A DNA stretch of 64,000 bases from Rhizobium leguminosarum (GCF_017876795.1 NZ_JAGIOR010000001.1:3064501-3128500), one strand, 5' to 3'. Positions 41,206-51,311 are shown, counted from the stretch's first letter. Made by a program: numbers and translations. Notes: generated by a model not told the origin, from the letters alone.

Positions 41206-41970
41206 TTACTTGACCAGAACCGGGCCGGTGCCGCGCACAGGCTCGTTTTCATTGATGATGCCGAGACGGCGCGCAACCTCGGAATAGGCTTCGAGCAGCC
41301 CGCCGAGATCGCGGCGGAAACGATCCTTGTCCATCTTCTCGTGGGTCTCGATATCCCAGAGCCGGCAGCTGTCCGGCGAGATTTCGTCGGCAAGGATGAT
41401 GCGCATCATATCGCCTTCGAAGAGGCGGCCGCATTCGATCTTGAAGTCGACGAGCTGGATTCCGACGCCGAGGAAGAGGCCGGTCATGAAGTCATTGACG
41501 CGGATGGCAAGCGCCATGATGTCGTCGAGCTCGGCGGGATTGGCCCAGCCGAAGGCGGTGATGTGCTCTTCAGAGACCATCGGATCGTCAAGCGCGTCGG
41601 ACTTGTAATAGAATTCGATGATCGAGCGCGGCAGTACAACGCCTTCATCGATCCCGAGGCGCTTGGCGAGCGAACCGGCGGCGACGTTGCGCACGACGAT
41701 CTCCAGCGGGATCATCTCCACTTCCTTGATCAGCTGCTCGCGCATGTTGAGCCGGCGGATGAAATGGGTAGGGATGCCGATCTTGTTCAGATGGCTGAAG
41801 ATATATTCGCAAATGCGGTTATTGAGGACGCCCTTGCCATCGATGACTTCGTGTTTCTTCTTGTTGAAGGCAGTGGCATCGTCCTTGAAGAACTGGATCA
41901 AAGTGCCCGGTTCCGGGCCTTCATACAGAATCTTTGCCTTGCCCTCGTAGATACGGCGGCGACGGTTCAT
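41206..41970 (-). CDS. purC: Phosphoribosylaminoimidazole-succinocarboxamide synthase
   Basis: A 254-residue SAICAR synthetase. It has [49 protein letters not shown] and [14 protein letters not shown], the conserved nucleotide and aspartate sites. Two ATGs are possible: 41970 (GAGA at a usable distance) and 41979 (GAGA directly adjacent). 41970 is preferred. First gene of purC-purS-KptA lobe-purQ. Upstream lies a minisatellite. Confidence 0.96.
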   Translation of the reverse strand: MNRRRRIYEGKAKILYEGPEPGTLIQFFKDDATAFNKKKHEVIDGKGVLNNRICEYIFSHLNKIGIPTHFIRRLNMREQLIKEVEMIPLEIVVRNVAAGSLAKRLGIDEGVVLPRSIIEFYYKSDALDDPMVSEEHITAFGWANPAELDDIMALAIRVNDFMTGLFLGVGIQLVDFKIECGRLFEGDMMRIILADEISPDSCRLWDIETHEKMDKDRFRRDLGGLLEAYSEVARRLGIINENEPVRGTGPVLVK

Positions 41971-42082
41971 CGTGGTCATTCTCTATTGTTGGCGCTCTTG
42001 GGATAGCGCGAGTGGATCGATCTCGTGGCGTCCCCTTAAAGGAAAAGAGTGTGTTTCACAATCCGCCTGTCGCTCCTTCCCC

Positions 42083-42178
42083 CGTTTCGGGATTTCTGGC
42101 CCCCGTTTCCGATTTCTGGCCGCCGTTTCCGGATTTCTGGCCCCGTTTCCGGACTTCTGGCCCGGTTTCCGGATTTTA
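42083..42178. repeat. 20-21-bp minisatellite upstream of purC
   Basis: Nearly five tandem units of the form CGTTTCCGGATTTCTGGCCC start at 42083, 42104, 42124, 42144 and 42164. They differ by single changes and one 1-nt length difference. The array lies 113 nt upstream of purC, between its start and the 3' end of the GGDEF-EAL gene. Copy number is likely to vary among strains. Unit spacing and lack of spacers exclude CRISPR. Confidence 0.9.
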
Positions 42179-42280
42179 CGGAATACCGCCAAGAGAATCG
42201 AATGAATTCGCAAGACGAGTCTACCGCCTTTTCCCATACGGTGAAATGACGGCGAAATGGCGGGAGGTTTATGCAGGTCT

Positions 42281-44578
42281 TTATTTGGCGGCTCTGCTTG
42301 GCAGCGCGTGACGAAGCTGCGTCTGCAGGGCGCGCGCGGCGATTTGCCCGTGACGCCAGCTTCCGGCACGGATGAAGGAAGGGATCTGCATGGCCGGCAT
42401 TGGCCGGGCAAGCGCATAACCCTGCAGCGTGTCGCAGTCGAGTTCTTCGAGAATGCGGATATGATCGGCCGTCTCGACACCCTCGGCGATGACGAGGATG
42501 TTCAGCGAGCGACCGATGTCGATGATCGAGCCGACGAGTTTGCGCTGCTCGGCCGATTGCGGCAGCATGCGGATCAGCTCGCGGTCGATCTTCAACGTCT
42601 TCGGGCTCAAGCGCAGCAGGCTGACGATCGAGGCATGGCCGGTGCCGAAATCATCGATCTGGATGTCGATGCCGAGCTTGCGCAGCTTTTTCAGGTTGGC
42701 GGCCACCGCCTCGTCGCAATCGTCGAGTGAGATCGACTCCAGCAATTCGAAGGCGAAGGTGCCGGGCTGGATCTTCAGGGCGCGGAGTTTCTTGCCGAGA
42801 TCGGGATCGGCGAGCCGTCTGGCGGAAACGTTGACCGATATTTTCGGAACCGACAGCCCGTCCTTGATCCAGGTGCGGCGATCGGCCATGGCGCGCTCCA
42901 GGATCAGGGCGTCGATGGTCGAGACGACGTCGAGGTCTTCGGCGATATCGAGGAAGCGGTCGGGCGTCAGCAGACCGTGCACCGGGTGCTGCCAGCGGGC
43001 AAGCGTTTCGACGCCTGCGACATCCAGCGTGCGGGCATCGAACTGCAACTGATAGAAGGGCACGAATTCATTGCGCTCGAGGCCGATCAGGATCTCGTCG
43101 GCGAGGTGCTTGGCGGAGATGATGTCGCGGCGGGCAGCAGCCGAGAAAAATTCGAAGCGGTTGCGGCCCAGGCCCTTGGCACGATAGAGCGCGATATCGG
43201 CATCGAGCAGCATCTGCTTGGCGTCGAGCGTCGGTCCGCTGTCGATGGCGATGCCGATGCTGGCGCCGAAACGGCAGTCGTGCCCCTCATATCGGACGGG
43301 TTTGCGCAGTTCGCGAATGACACGTTCGGCAAGGCCGCCGATCTTCTTCGATGCAGGATCGACGATGCAGAGGATGACGAATTCGTCGCCCCCGATGCGG
43401 GCCACGAAATCGGCGGCACGGACGGAATTTCTGAGTACGGTTGCGGCATGCCGCAGCATGGCGTCGCCGGCCCGGTGGCCGAGCGTGTCGTTGATCTGCT
43501 TGAAGCGGTCGAGATCGATATGCAGGATCGCCAGCGCCAGGCCCTTGGCCCGGCATTCGGCGGAGCGTTCGTCCAGCATCTTGTCGAGATAACGGCGGTT
43601 CGGCAGGCTGGTGAGATAATCGTGCAGCGCCAGGTGCTCGATGCTCTCCTTGGCGGCTTCGAGTTCGCGATTGCGGGCCTCGGCCAGATCCTTGGCGCGC
43701 TGCAGCTCGTTTCGGAGCGCGACCTCCTCGGTGACGTCCCAATTGGCGCCGATCAGCTTGCGGTGGCCGTTGCCGTCGACGAAGAAGGCCGAGCGGGCGC
43801 GGATGACGCGTTCGGCGCCGTCGCCGCGGATGATGCGGTATTCCTGCTGGAAGTCACTTCCGCTTTCGACGCTGCGATCGGACAGGCCCAGCACGCGCTC
43901 GCGGTCGTCGGGATGCAGGCTTTTCGCCCAGACGTCGCCGGCGATCTGATGCGAGACGCCTTTCAGCCCGTAAATGGCGATGAGGCGCTCGTCCCATTCG
44001 ACGGTGTCATTCTCGATATCCGCCTCGAAGACGCCGATGCGGGATGTCTCCAGCGCCAGGTCGAGCCGGCGCGACAGGCGCGACAGCGTCTCATCGGCCT
44101 CCTTGCGGGCGGTGATATCGGTATCCGTGCCGACGACGCGTGTCGGCACGCCGTTCTCGTCCCATTCCACGCAGGCGCCGCGGCAGTCGATCCACATCCA
44201 GTGGCCGTCCCTGTGGCGCTCGCGATATTCGAAGATCTGGTAATCCGGATCGCCAGCATTTTGCCGGTCGATGGCATGGACGACGAAATCGCGATCATCG
44301 GGATGGACGAGCTGCAGCCAGGTGTCGTAATCGCCGGCGGCTTCCTCGTCGGGCGCCATGCCGCGCATGGTCTTCCACGTCTGCGAGTAATATTTTCGGT
44401 CAAGACGGTAGTTGTGATCCCATACGCCAAGGCCCGAGCCGACGAGCGCATGGTTCCACCGGCTCTCCCGCTCCGCCAGGTCGAAATCGTCGTCTGCCCC
44501 GCTGCCGACGCCTGCCTCGGCCACTGCGGCCTCGTCATGCGGATCCTCGGCCTCTGGATGGGCTTTCTTCACGGGCAT
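42281..44578 (-). CDS. PAS-PAS-GGDEF-EAL cyclic-di-GMP protein
   Basis: A 765-residue, apparently soluble sensor. Two PAS/PAC modules (about 45-160 and 165-290, each ending in a PAC-like VVGTDTDIT or LIGANWDVT) come first. Then a GGDEF domain follows with intact RIGGDEFVIL, and an EAL domain (about 490-740) with ETLARW in place of EALLR, NVSARRL, IDDFGTG and GVET. The catalytic Glu and DD metal ligands are kept, so both synthesis and breakdown of c-di-GMP are possible. No signal peptide or membrane helix is seen. The start follows GCGAGA. Confidence 0.93.
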   Translation of the reverse strand: MPVKKAHPEAEDPHDEAAVAEAGVGSGADDDFDLAERESRWNHALVGSGLGVWDHNYRLDRKYYSQTWKTMRGMAPDEEAAGDYDTWLQLVHPDDRDFVVHAIDRQNAGDPDYQIFEYRERHRDGHWMWIDCRGACVEWDENGVPTRVVGTDTDITARKEADETLSRLSRRLDLALETSRIGVFEADIENDTVEWDERLIAIYGLKGVSHQIAGDVWAKSLHPDDRERVLGLSDRSVESGSDFQQEYRIIRGDGAERVIRARSAFFVDGNGHRKLIGANWDVTEEVALRNELQRAKDLAEARNRELEAAKESIEHLALHDYLTSLPNRRYLDKMLDERSAECRAKGLALAILHIDLDRFKQINDTLGHRAGDAMLRHAATVLRNSVRAADFVARIGGDEFVILCIVDPASKKIGGLAERVIRELRKPVRYEGHDCRFGASIGIAIDSGPTLDAKQMLLDADIALYRAKGLGRNRFEFFSAAARRDIISAKHLADEILIGLERNEFVPFYQLQFDARTLDVAGVETLARWQHPVHGLLTPDRFLDIAEDLDVVSTIDALILERAMADRRTWIKDGLSVPKISVNVSARRLADPDLGKKLRALKIQPGTFAFELLESISLDDCDEAVAANLKKLRKLGIDIQIDDFGTGHASIVSLLRLSPKTLKIDRELIRMLPQSAEQRKLVGSIIDIGRSLNILVIAEGVETADHIRILEELDCDTLQGYALARPMPAMQIPSFIRAGSWRHGQIAARALQTQLRHALPSRAAK

Positions 44579-44674
44579 TCTCGCTTATTTCATCTCGGTG
44601 CAGTCTGCTGTCATTCCATTAAGAAAGACTTAGAAAGCACTTACTGAACTAGCGAGGCGTCCTGTTTTCCTCAA

Positions 44675-45229
44675 TCAGGCGGAGAGCTTACTGAGGAACT
44701 GGGCGAAGACCATCGTGCCTTCGGGCCAGGGGCCGTGGCCGGAATCGGCATTGATATGGCCCGCCTCGCCGGCATCGACGAGGAAGGAGCCCCAGCAGCT
44801 GGCGATATCGTCGGCATGTTCGTAGCTGCCGAACGGATCGTTGCGGCTGGCCACCGTAATCGACGGGAAGGGCAGCGGATCACGCGGGTAGGGGCCGAAG
44901 GTCATCAGGTGCTTCGGGCGGATGTCGGGATTGGCGACATCGGGCGGGGCGACGAGGAAGGCGCCCGCGACCGGCTTGCGGAAATGCTGGATGGCGTGGA
45001 TCGCCGAGGCCACACCAAGCGAATGGGCGACGAGGATGACCGGACGGGTGGAGGCGTTCACTTCCTCGGCGATACGGGCGATCCAGTCCTCGCGGACGGG
45101 CTTTGTCCATTCGGCCTGTTCGACGCGCCGCGCCGTGCTGAGTTTTGCCTCCCAGCGGCTTTGCCAGTGGCCCGGGCCGGAATTGGTGTAGCCGGGGATG
45201 ATGAGGATATCTGCGTCTGAGGCTTTCAT
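44675..45229 (-). CDS. RBBP9/YdeN-family alpha/beta hydrolase
   Basis: A 184-residue small serine hydrolase. Family blocks are ILIIPGYTNSGPGHWQSRWE, the nucleophile elbow AHSLG, a DP acid turn in ASRNDPFGS and the catalytic His in GEAGHINADSGHGPWPEG. The substrate is unknown. The start ATG at 45229 matches the family's first strand. The ribosome binding site is poor. Confidence 0.88.
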   Translation of the reverse strand: MKASDADILIIPGYTNSGPGHWQSRWEAKLSTARRVEQAEWTKPVREDWIARIAEEVNASTRPVILVAHSLGVASAIHAIQHFRKPVAGAFLVAPPDVANPDIRPKHLMTFGPYPRDPLPFPSITVASRNDPFGSYEHADDIASCWGSFLVDAGEAGHINADSGHGPWPEGTMVFAQFLSKLSA

Positions 45230-45406
45230 AGTGCCGCCGATGTGAGAAAGCTCGGCCAAGATGTCAAGAGGGGACGTGAAGGGAGAGAGCGACACGGGCG
45301 TTTTGGTTTGCTATATTGCTCCAGTGCCGGTTGCGGATTTCGTGTCGGCTTGCCCGCCGATTGCGTGTCCGCCGCCGACCAGGTCTCGGCTGAGGAGGAG
45401 AAAGCC

Positions 45407-46210
45407 ATGGCGGCATTTCATGTCATGACGGGTGCAGGCGAAAGCTTAGCGCGGCCCGTTGTCAATCGCATCAGTATCGCCGACGTCTTCGACGCGCTGA
45501 AGCGCGGGTACGACGATTTCATGGAGAAACCGTCGCATTATGTGTTCCTGTGCCTGATGTACCCGATCGCCGGCGTCTTCCTGACGCTGTGGTCATCGGG
45601 CGCCAATCTTTTGCCGATGGTCTTTCCGCTGATGGCAGGTTTCGTGCTGATCGGCCCGATCGCAGCGATCGGCCTCTACGAGATCAGCCGCCGGCGCGAG
45701 GCCGGCCTCGACACGTCATGGACGCATGCGCTCGACGTACGCCATTCGCCGGCGCTGCCGTCGATCGTCGCAGTCGGGCTGATGCTTTGTGCGCTTTTCG
45801 TCGTCTGGCTGGTGACGGCGCAGACGCTCTACAGCAACCTGCTCGGCGAAGTGTTTCCGCGCAGCATGGCGGATTTCTTCCGCCAGGTTTTCGGCACGCC
45901 CGAGGGCATGCAGCTGATCATCTGGGGCAATCTGATCGGCTTCGTCTTCGCGCTCGTCGTGCTGTCGATATCCGTGATTACCTTTCCGCTGTTGCTCGAT
46001 CGCGATGTCGGAGCGGTGGCCGCCGTCCTCGCCTCGATCCGGGCGACGATTGCCAATCCGGTGCCGGTGCTGCTCTGGGGCCTGATCGTCGCAGCACTGC
46101 TCGTCATCGGCACGATCCCGGTCTTTGCCGGACTGGCGCTGGTTATTCCGATCCTTGGCCATGCAACCTGGCATCTTTATCGCAAGCTGATTGCGCGCGA
46201 AGCCGTGTAA
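45407..46210 (+). CDS. DUF2189 integral membrane protein
   Basis: A 267-residue protein with about six membrane helices and the DUF2189 pattern: ADVFDALKRGYDDFMEKPSH, MAGFVLIGPIAAIGLYEISRRRE, and later GAVAAVLASIRATIANP. The function of the family is unknown. Related proteins sit near cytochrome oxidase genes, but not here. GAGGAGGAG seven nucleotides before ATG 45407 makes the start clear, against a longer hydrophilic frame from 45242. Confidence 0.86.
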   Translation: MAAFHVMTGAGESLARPVVNRISIADVFDALKRGYDDFMEKPSHYVFLCLMYPIAGVFLTLWSSGANLLPMVFPLMAGFVLIGPIAAIGLYEISRRREAGLDTSWTHALDVRHSPALPSIVAVGLMLCALFVVWLVTAQTLYSNLLGEVFPRSMADFFRQVFGTPEGMQLIIWGNLIGFVFALVVLSISVITFPLLLDRDVGAVAAVLASIRATIANPVPVLLWGLIVAALLVIGTIPVFAGLALVIPILGHATWHLYRKLIAREAV

Positions 46211-46220
46211 TCGAAGGTTT

Positions 46221-46250
46221 CCGGGGATCTCGAACTGTCGCGATCCCCGG
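46221..46250. repeat. Inverted repeat after the DUF2189 gene
   Basis: CCGGGGATC and GATCCCCGG are perfect 9-bp arms around a 12-nt loop, 11 nt after the stop codon. There is no T-run, so a factor-assisted terminator or a simple palindrome are both possible. Confidence 0.4.
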
Positions 46251-46337
46251 AATTCAAAGCCTTCGCCCGCTCCCGGAACCTCAAACCTCTCGCCGCGTTA
46301 TGTGTGACCGGCTTGTAGGAGGATTTCGGAGGTGACG

Positions 46338-46808
46338 ATGCAGCATCTGTTCGCCCGCTTCGCAACCAAGATATCGGAATGGGCGGGCAAACCCGTCATC
46401 TTCATCCTGGCGCTCATCGCCGTCATCATCTGGGGGGCCCTCGGCCCCGTCTTCGATTATTCGGAAACTTGGCAGCTGGTCATCAACACCGGCACGACGA
46501 TCATCACCTTCCTGATGGTCTTCGTGCTGCAGAACGCCCAGACGCGCGACACCAGGGCGATCCAGGCCAAACTCAACGAAATCATCCTGACGAGCCATGC
46601 CGAAAACCGCTTCATCGGCATCGAAAATCTCGACGAGGAAGAGCTGAAGCGCCTCGATGAGCTGGTCGCCAAGGCCGCTAAGGGCAGGGGCGAGACAGAG
46701 GCTTGCGAGATATCGGAGGCAGCCAATGCGGTGGTGCCGAAAAAGGAGGAGACGAGGAAGCGACGGGCTTCAGCCAAGCCGGCGAAGCAAAAACAACGGC
46801 CGCTTTAA
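46338..46808 (+). CDS. Low-affinity iron permease family-like membrane protein
   Basis: A 156-residue protein with two membrane helices (VIFILALIAVIIWGALGP and LVINTGTTIITFLMVFVLQN) and the family's QNAQTRDTRAIQAKLNEII. A cytosolic tail then ends in a Lys/Arg-rich stretch. The family name comes from fungal Fet4, and iron transport by this short bacterial form is unproven. ATG 46338 is chosen over GTG 46332 because GGAGG lies 5 nt before it. Confidence 0.8.
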   Translation: MQHLFARFATKISEWAGKPVIFILALIAVIIWGALGPVFDYSETWQLVINTGTTIITFLMVFVLQNAQTRDTRAIQAKLNEIILTSHAENRFIGIENLDEEELKRLDELVAKAAKGRGETEACEISEAANAVVPKKEETRKRRASAKPAKQKQRPL

Positions 46809-46884
46809 CACTACCATCGCACGTCTTTCAGAGGCCCGAGGACGGCGCCTGCAAGGGCGCCGCCGTATCATTGATGTTAAACGC

Positions 46885-48192
46885 TCACGCGTTCCCAAAC
46901 ACCCGGCGGAAAATCGTATCGACATGCTTGGTATGATAGCCAAGGTCGAACTTCTCCCGAATATCCTCCTCGGAGAGCGCAGCCCGCACCTCCGCGTCGG
47001 CCAACAGCTCTTCCAGAAAATCCTTGCCCTGTTCCCAGACCTTCATGGCGTTGCGCTGCACCAGGCGGTAGGCGTCTTCGCGGGAGGCGCCGGCCTGGGT
47101 GAGGGCCAGGAGGACGCGCTGGGAGTGGACGAGGCCGCGGAACTTGTTGAGGTTCTTCTCCATGTTCTCAGGGTAGACCAGCAGTTTTTCGATGACGCCG
47201 GCCAGACGGGAGAGGGCGAAATCGAGAGTGACCGTGGCGTCAGGGCCGATCATGCGTTCGACCGAGGAGTGGGAGATATCGCGCTCGTGCCAGAGGGCGA
47301 CGTTTTCCATGGCCGGTATGGCGTAGGAGCGAACCATGCGGGCAAGGCCAGTGAGGTTTTCGGTCAACACCGGGTTGCGCTTGTGCGGCATGGCCGAGGA
47401 GCCCTTCTGGCCGGGGGAGAAATATTCTTCCGCTTCCAGCACCTCGGTGCGTTGCAGGTGGCGGATTTCGGTCGCCAGGCGCTCGATCGAGGAGGCGACG
47501 ACGCCGAGGGTGGCGAAATACATGGCGTGGCGGTCGCGCGGGATGACCTGGGTCGAGACCGGCTCGGCCTTCAGGCCAAGGGCTTCGGCGACATGTTCCT
47601 CGACGCGTGGATCGATGTTGGCGAAGGTGCCGACGGCGCCCGAGATGGCGCAGGTCGCGACTTCCTCGCGGGCGGCGACGAGGCGCTGGCGGCAGCGCTC
47701 GAATTCGGCATAGGCAAGCGCCAGTTTGACGCCGAAGGTGGTGGGCTCGGCGTGAATGCCGTGCGAACGGCCGATGGTGACGGTGTCCTTGTGTTCGAAG
47801 GCGCGGGTTTTGAGCGCTTCGAGCAGGCGGTCGATGTCGGCGATGAGAATGTCGGTCGCGCGCACCAGTTGGACATTGAAGCAGGTGTCGAGCACGTCTG
47901 ATGAGGTCATGCCCTGGTGGACGAAACGCGCATCCGGGCCGACGATCTCGGCAAGATGGGTCAGGAAGGCGATGACATCGTGCTTGGTGACGGCCTCGAT
48001 TTCATCGATGCGGTCGACGTCGAAGGTGGCCGCGCCGCCTTTTTCCCAGATCGTCTTTGCCGCCGATTTCGGGATGACGCCGAGTTCGGCCAGCGCGTCG
48101 CAGGCATGCGCTTCGATCTCGAACCAGATGCGGAACTTGGTTTCGGGAGACCAGATGGCGACCATTTCGGGCCGGGAGTAACGCGGGATCAT
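46885..48192 (-). CDS. purB: Adenylosuccinate lyase
   Basis: A 435-residue fumarase/aspartase-superfamily enzyme acting twice in purine synthesis (SAICAR to AICAR, adenylosuccinate to AMP). It has MIPRYSRPEMVAIWSPETKF, HQGMTSSDVLDTC, IGRSHGIHAEPTTFG and the signature GSSAMPHKRNP. The ATG at 48192 matches the family start, with AAGG 10-13 nt upstream. It stands alone, about 5 kb from purC. Confidence 0.96.
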   Translation of the reverse strand: MIPRYSRPEMVAIWSPETKFRIWFEIEAHACDALAELGVIPKSAAKTIWEKGGAATFDVDRIDEIEAVTKHDVIAFLTHLAEIVGPDARFVHQGMTSSDVLDTCFNVQLVRATDILIADIDRLLEALKTRAFEHKDTVTIGRSHGIHAEPTTFGVKLALAYAEFERCRQRLVAAREEVATCAISGAVGTFANIDPRVEEHVAEALGLKAEPVSTQVIPRDRHAMYFATLGVVASSIERLATEIRHLQRTEVLEAEEYFSPGQKGSSAMPHKRNPVLTENLTGLARMVRSYAIPAMENVALWHERDISHSSVERMIGPDATVTLDFALSRLAGVIEKLLVYPENMEKNLNKFRGLVHSQRVLLALTQAGASREDAYRLVQRNAMKVWEQGKDFLEELLADAEVRAALSEEDIREKFDLGYHTKHVDTIFRRVFGNA

Positions 48193-48263
48193 GGCGGCTG
48201 CCTTCACTTCAAGAGGTTTGAGCGTCTATGTCTGCGCCCCTGTAGCAAAGACGGGCGGCAATC

Positions 48264-48749
48264 TCAACGGATGCGTTTGGCGAGATGATAGCTGCTGGCG
48301 ACAAGGCAGACGAGGCCGAGCGGCAGGAAAAGGCGAAGACCGATCACCAAAAACTGGTAGACGGCGCTGATGCTGGTGAAGACGAACTGAAAAGCCCAGA
48401 CGAAACTGCCGAAGGGCGCGTGCCAGCGCGAATAGAAGAGCCTGTATTCCATGGCGAAGAGGAAGGCGGTCATGGCGATCGTCGCCGCTGTCAGCGTCAC
48501 GAAAAAAGCGGCAAAACGCGCTTCCGGCGGCCTGTTATAGGCGAAGAAGCGGGCGACCGGCAGGGCGAAGGGCCAGGCGAACAGGCCGCCGGCGAAATAA
48601 AGAGCTGCGACCTCGGCAAGCCGGCTCGTCTGCAGGCCGTTGCGCAGGTAAAGGCCAAGCATGGCGGAGGCGAGCATCTGCGCGCCCCAAAACAATGCGC
48701 CGGCAATCAGATCGGGGTAGGGCGGTCGCGCAGCTCGTAGACGATCCAT
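48264..48749 (-). CDS. Four-helix membrane protein of unknown function
   Basis: A 161-residue protein, mainly membrane: helices near FWGAQMLASAMLGLYL, YFAGGLFAWPFALPVA, FFVTLTAATIAMTAFLF and FVFTSISAVYQFLVIGLRLFLPL. It ends SSYHLAKRIR. I do not recognise the family. It starts 17 nt after the DUF2259 gene and is likely the last gene of an rpe-DUF2259 transcript. The start ATG at 48749 is preceded by GAGG at very short range, so the exact start is uncertain. Confidence 0.65.
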   Translation of the reverse strand: MDRLRAARPPYPDLIAGALFWGAQMLASAMLGLYLRNGLQTSRLAEVAALYFAGGLFAWPFALPVARFFAYNRPPEARFAAFFVTLTAATIAMTAFLFAMEYRLFYSRWHAPFGSFVWAFQFVFTSISAVYQFLVIGLRLFLPLGLVCLVASSYHLAKRIR

Positions 48750-48766
48750 CCTCGGGCGATCCGTCC

Positions 48767-49489
48767 TCAGGGATGAACCGGAACGGCGATCCAGCGCCCG
48801 TTCCTGTCGGCGTCGAAGGCCAGGATAAGGGCGATATGGACTTGGTTTCCGGCTTCCGGCTGATAGACCATCGCACCGCCGATCCGGTATTCCACCGAAC
48901 AGGCGCGATCGGCCGGAACCGCCGTTGCTTGCCGCGCCGCCTGGCGGTTCGGAGCGCCTTGTTTCTCGATCATCTGCAGGCTGAAGCCGAGGGCCCGTTT
49001 GTCGCTCGCCGCGCAATCCTTCGGCGTTGGCACCGGCATCTCACCGAGCGAAAGCGTATAGGGCGATTTCGGCGGACCGTCGGTCGCAAGCGTCGTGTAG
49101 CGGATGGTCTTTGAAGGGGAGCCGAGTTCGGTCGGCGGATTGAAGGCGGCGATCAGGCCGGGATTGGTCAAGAGATCGTATTTGTCCATCTGGCTGCGCG
49201 CTGCCGTCAGGTTCTGCCGCCGCGCCTTGGAAAGATTAGCGTCCTTGTCGGTCATCTCGGTGTGGAAGGGCGTGCCCTCGAGATACTGGCCGCTGTCGGT
49301 ATCGACAAAATAGGTGTTGGAGTAGGGAGCGCCACCTTCCTCGATGCCGAATTCCTGAAATCCGAAGACCTTGCCGTCGGCGGAAAAGCCGATCGGCTGG
49401 ATATTGGCGATATCTCCGGCCAGTGACAGGCCGGGCAGGCCGGCCAATGCGGCGGCAAGCAGGCCGCCGGTGAGTAGACGCTTCATCAT
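48767..49489 (-). CDS. DUF2259-type secreted protein
   Basis: A 240-residue predicted periplasmic protein. The signal peptide [25 protein letters not shown] is followed by a mature part that matches DUF2259 as I know it ([31 protein letters not shown]). Function unknown. Its ATG overlaps the rpe stop by four bases (ATGATGA), so it is translated with rpe. AAGGGG lies upstream. Confidence 0.8.
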   Translation of the reverse strand: MMKRLLTGGLLAAALAGLPGLSLAGDIANIQPIGFSADGKVFGFQEFGIEEGGAPYSNTYFVDTDSGQYLEGTPFHTEMTDKDANLSKARRQNLTAARSQMDKYDLLTNPGLIAAFNPPTELGSPSKTIRYTTLATDGPPKSPYTLSLGEMPVPTPKDCAASDKRALGFSLQMIEKQGAPNRQAARQATAVPADRACSVEYRIGGAMVYQPEAGNQVHIALILAFDADRNGRWIAVPVHP

Positions 49490-50163
49490 GCTCGTGCCCC
49501 TTCGGCTGCCTGACGCAGATCGGCGACGGTCCGGCGATAATCCTCGACCGTCGCGCCCTTGAAAATCGCCGAGCCGGCGACGAGAACGTTGGCGCCGGCC
49601 CGGGCGATTGCCGGCGCCGTTTCCACCGTGACGCCGCCGTCGACCTCGAGTTCGATCGGCCGATCACCGATCAGTGACTTTGCCGCGGCGATCTTGGCTG
49701 CCATCGCCGGAATAAACTTCTGCCCGCCAAAGCCGGGATTGACCGACATGATCAGGATGAGGTCGACATCGTCGAGCACGTTTTCGATGGCGCTGAGCGA
49801 GGTTGCCGGATTAAGCGTCACCCCGACCTTCTTGCCGAGATTGCGGATGGTCTGCAGCGAACGGTGCAGATGCGGCCCGGCTTCGGCATGAACGGTGATC
49901 CGGTCGCAGCCGGCCTTGGCGAAGGCTTCGAGATAGTCGTCGACCGGCGAGATCATCAGATGGCAGTCGAAGGTGGCGGAGGTATAGGAGCGCAGCGACT
50001 TGATGACATCGGGGCCGAAGGAAATGTTCGGCACGAAGTGGCCGTCCATCACGTCGAGATGGATCCAGTCGGCGCCGGCAGCCGTGACGTTGCGCACCTC
50101 CTCGCCGAGCCTGGCGAAATCCGCCGCGAGGATCGAAGGGGCAATGCGAATGGGCAGCGTCAT
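49486..50163 (-). CDS. rpe: Ribulose-phosphate 3-epimerase
   Basis: A 225-residue TIM-barrel epimerase interconverting ribulose 5-phosphate and xylulose 5-phosphate. It has [31 protein letters not shown], the metal ligands in that block, [16 protein letters not shown] and ELEVDGGV. The ATG at 50163 has GGGAG 8 nt upstream. First gene of a probable three-gene operon with DUF2259 and a membrane protein. Confidence 0.96.
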   Translation of the reverse strand: MTLPIRIAPSILAADFARLGEEVRNVTAAGADWIHLDVMDGHFVPNISFGPDVIKSLRSYTSATFDCHLMISPVDDYLEAFAKAGCDRITVHAEAGPHLHRSLQTIRNLGKKVGVTLNPATSLSAIENVLDDVDLILIMSVNPGFGGQKFIPAMAAKIAAAKSLIGDRPIELEVDGGVTVETAPAIARAGANVLVAGSAIFKGATVEDYRRTVADLRQAAEGARA

Positions 50164-50228
50164 CAAGTTTACTCCCTGTGGGCCGCCATTTGAGCGCGGC
50201 GCCCGATTTCAAGACTGGCGGCCGCCGC

Positions 50229-51311
50229 TCATTGCGTCGGCCCGGCAGGTGGAAAAAAGCCATTGCCCCGCCATTCGAGCAGGCGGTAGGGGTTTTGCGC
50301 AAGTTCGTGCGCGGCGGTGAAGGCGACGGCGCCGACCGGCGTCTGGAATGTCGTTCCCATCAGTGCCTCCTGGAGAGGCTTGCCGGCCACAACGGCGGCT
50401 TCCCCGGCCTGGCCGGCAATCAGTGCTGCGGCGAGCGACGGCAGGACATAGCCTTCCGGCTCGATGCCCTTGGCGCGCAGCGCGTCGGCGGCAGCCATGC
50501 CTTCCGGCAGAACGGCATATTCCGGCAGGGCGACGGCGCGCACACCTGGGGCATGCGGCAGCGGCTGGTCGGCGGCGCGCATGGCATCGCCGCTGAGAAT
50601 GGAGAGCGGGATGTTTTCTGCCTTGGCGTCGCGGGCGATGACGGCGACATCATTGCGATCGCCGCCGATGAAAACCCTGGTCGCACCGGCCCGTTTCAGG
50701 CGGCGCACGAGGGCGATCTGCTGCTCCTGTCCCGGCCGGTAGGTATCGGTAAAGACCGGCTTCAGGCCGTTCTGCTCCAGCGCATTGCGCACCGCTTCCG
50801 TCAGTTCGCGGCCATGGATGGTGCCGTCCTCGATTAGGGCGATCGGATCGGCGGCCCAGTCCTTGAGGATCACTTCGTTGATCTTTGCGGCTTCGGCGCC
50901 ATCGGCGGGCGCCAGGCGGAAGAGCGGCCAGCCGTTCTTCAGCGCATCCTCCATCAGGATGCGGGAGCGAACCGAGACGGTCATTGCGGGAATGCCCGCG
51001 TCCTTCAGCTTCGGCAGCGCGCCTTCCAGCGTCTCGCTGCAGAGAAAGCCGACCGCGACCTGCACCTTGGCAGCGAGCAGCGCATCGGCAACCGCAGCAC
51101 CACTATTGTCCTCGCAGGTCTCGTTGATGGCGACGAGGGTATTGCCGGACTGCTGGATCTCGAAACCGGCCCCAGTGGCAATCTGAGCGCCAAGCAAAGC
51201 GAGCGGGCCATTTTGAGGGGCGACGACGCCGATCGTCACGCCGGCCGCATGGCCTTGCGCCGCCGCTCCCAGCAGCACCAGAAAGGCTGCTATGCCACGC
51301 AGGTTGATCAT
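50229..51311 (-). CDS. Branched-chain-type ABC transporter substrate-binding protein
   Basis: A 360-residue periplasmic binding protein of the LivJ/LivK class. The signal peptide MINLRGIAAFLVLLGAAAQGHAA is followed by VTIGVVAPQNGPLALLGAQI and the usual two-lobe pattern. No permease or ATPase gene is nearby, so it is an orphan and the ligand is unknown. ATG 51311 gives a proper signal peptide. The longer frame to 51404 does not. Confidence 0.85.
   Translation of the reverse strand: MINLRGIAAFLVLLGAAAQGHAAGVTIGVVAPQNGPLALLGAQIATGAGFEIQQSGNTLVAINETCEDNSGAAVADALLAAKVQVAVGFLCSETLEGALPKLKDAGIPAMTVSVRSRILMEDALKNGWPLFRLAPADGAEAAKINEVILKDWAADPIALIEDGTIHGRELTEAVRNALEQNGLKPVFTDTYRPGQEQQIALVRRLKRAGATRVFIGGDRNDVAVIARDAKAENIPLSILSGDAMRAADQPLPHAPGVRAVALPEYAVLPEGMAAADALRAKGIEPEGYVLPSLAAALIAGQAGEAAVVAGKPLQEALMGTTFQTPVGAVAFTAAHELAQNPYRLLEWRGNGFFPPAGPTQ

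Noticed and set aside
42083..42178. CRISPR array
   Set aside because: Units follow each other directly with no unique spacers and no cas gene is near. It is a minisatellite.
41934..42311. Plus-strand frame of 125 codons across the minisatellite
   Set aside because: It is opened by the repeat itself (repeating Phe-Pro-Asp-Phe-Trp-type words), overlaps the purC start region and has no ribosome binding site.
46844..46870. Terminator of purB
   Set aside because: A GGCGCC-rich self-complementary run is present but stem pairing is ambiguous and there is no T-run on the minus strand.
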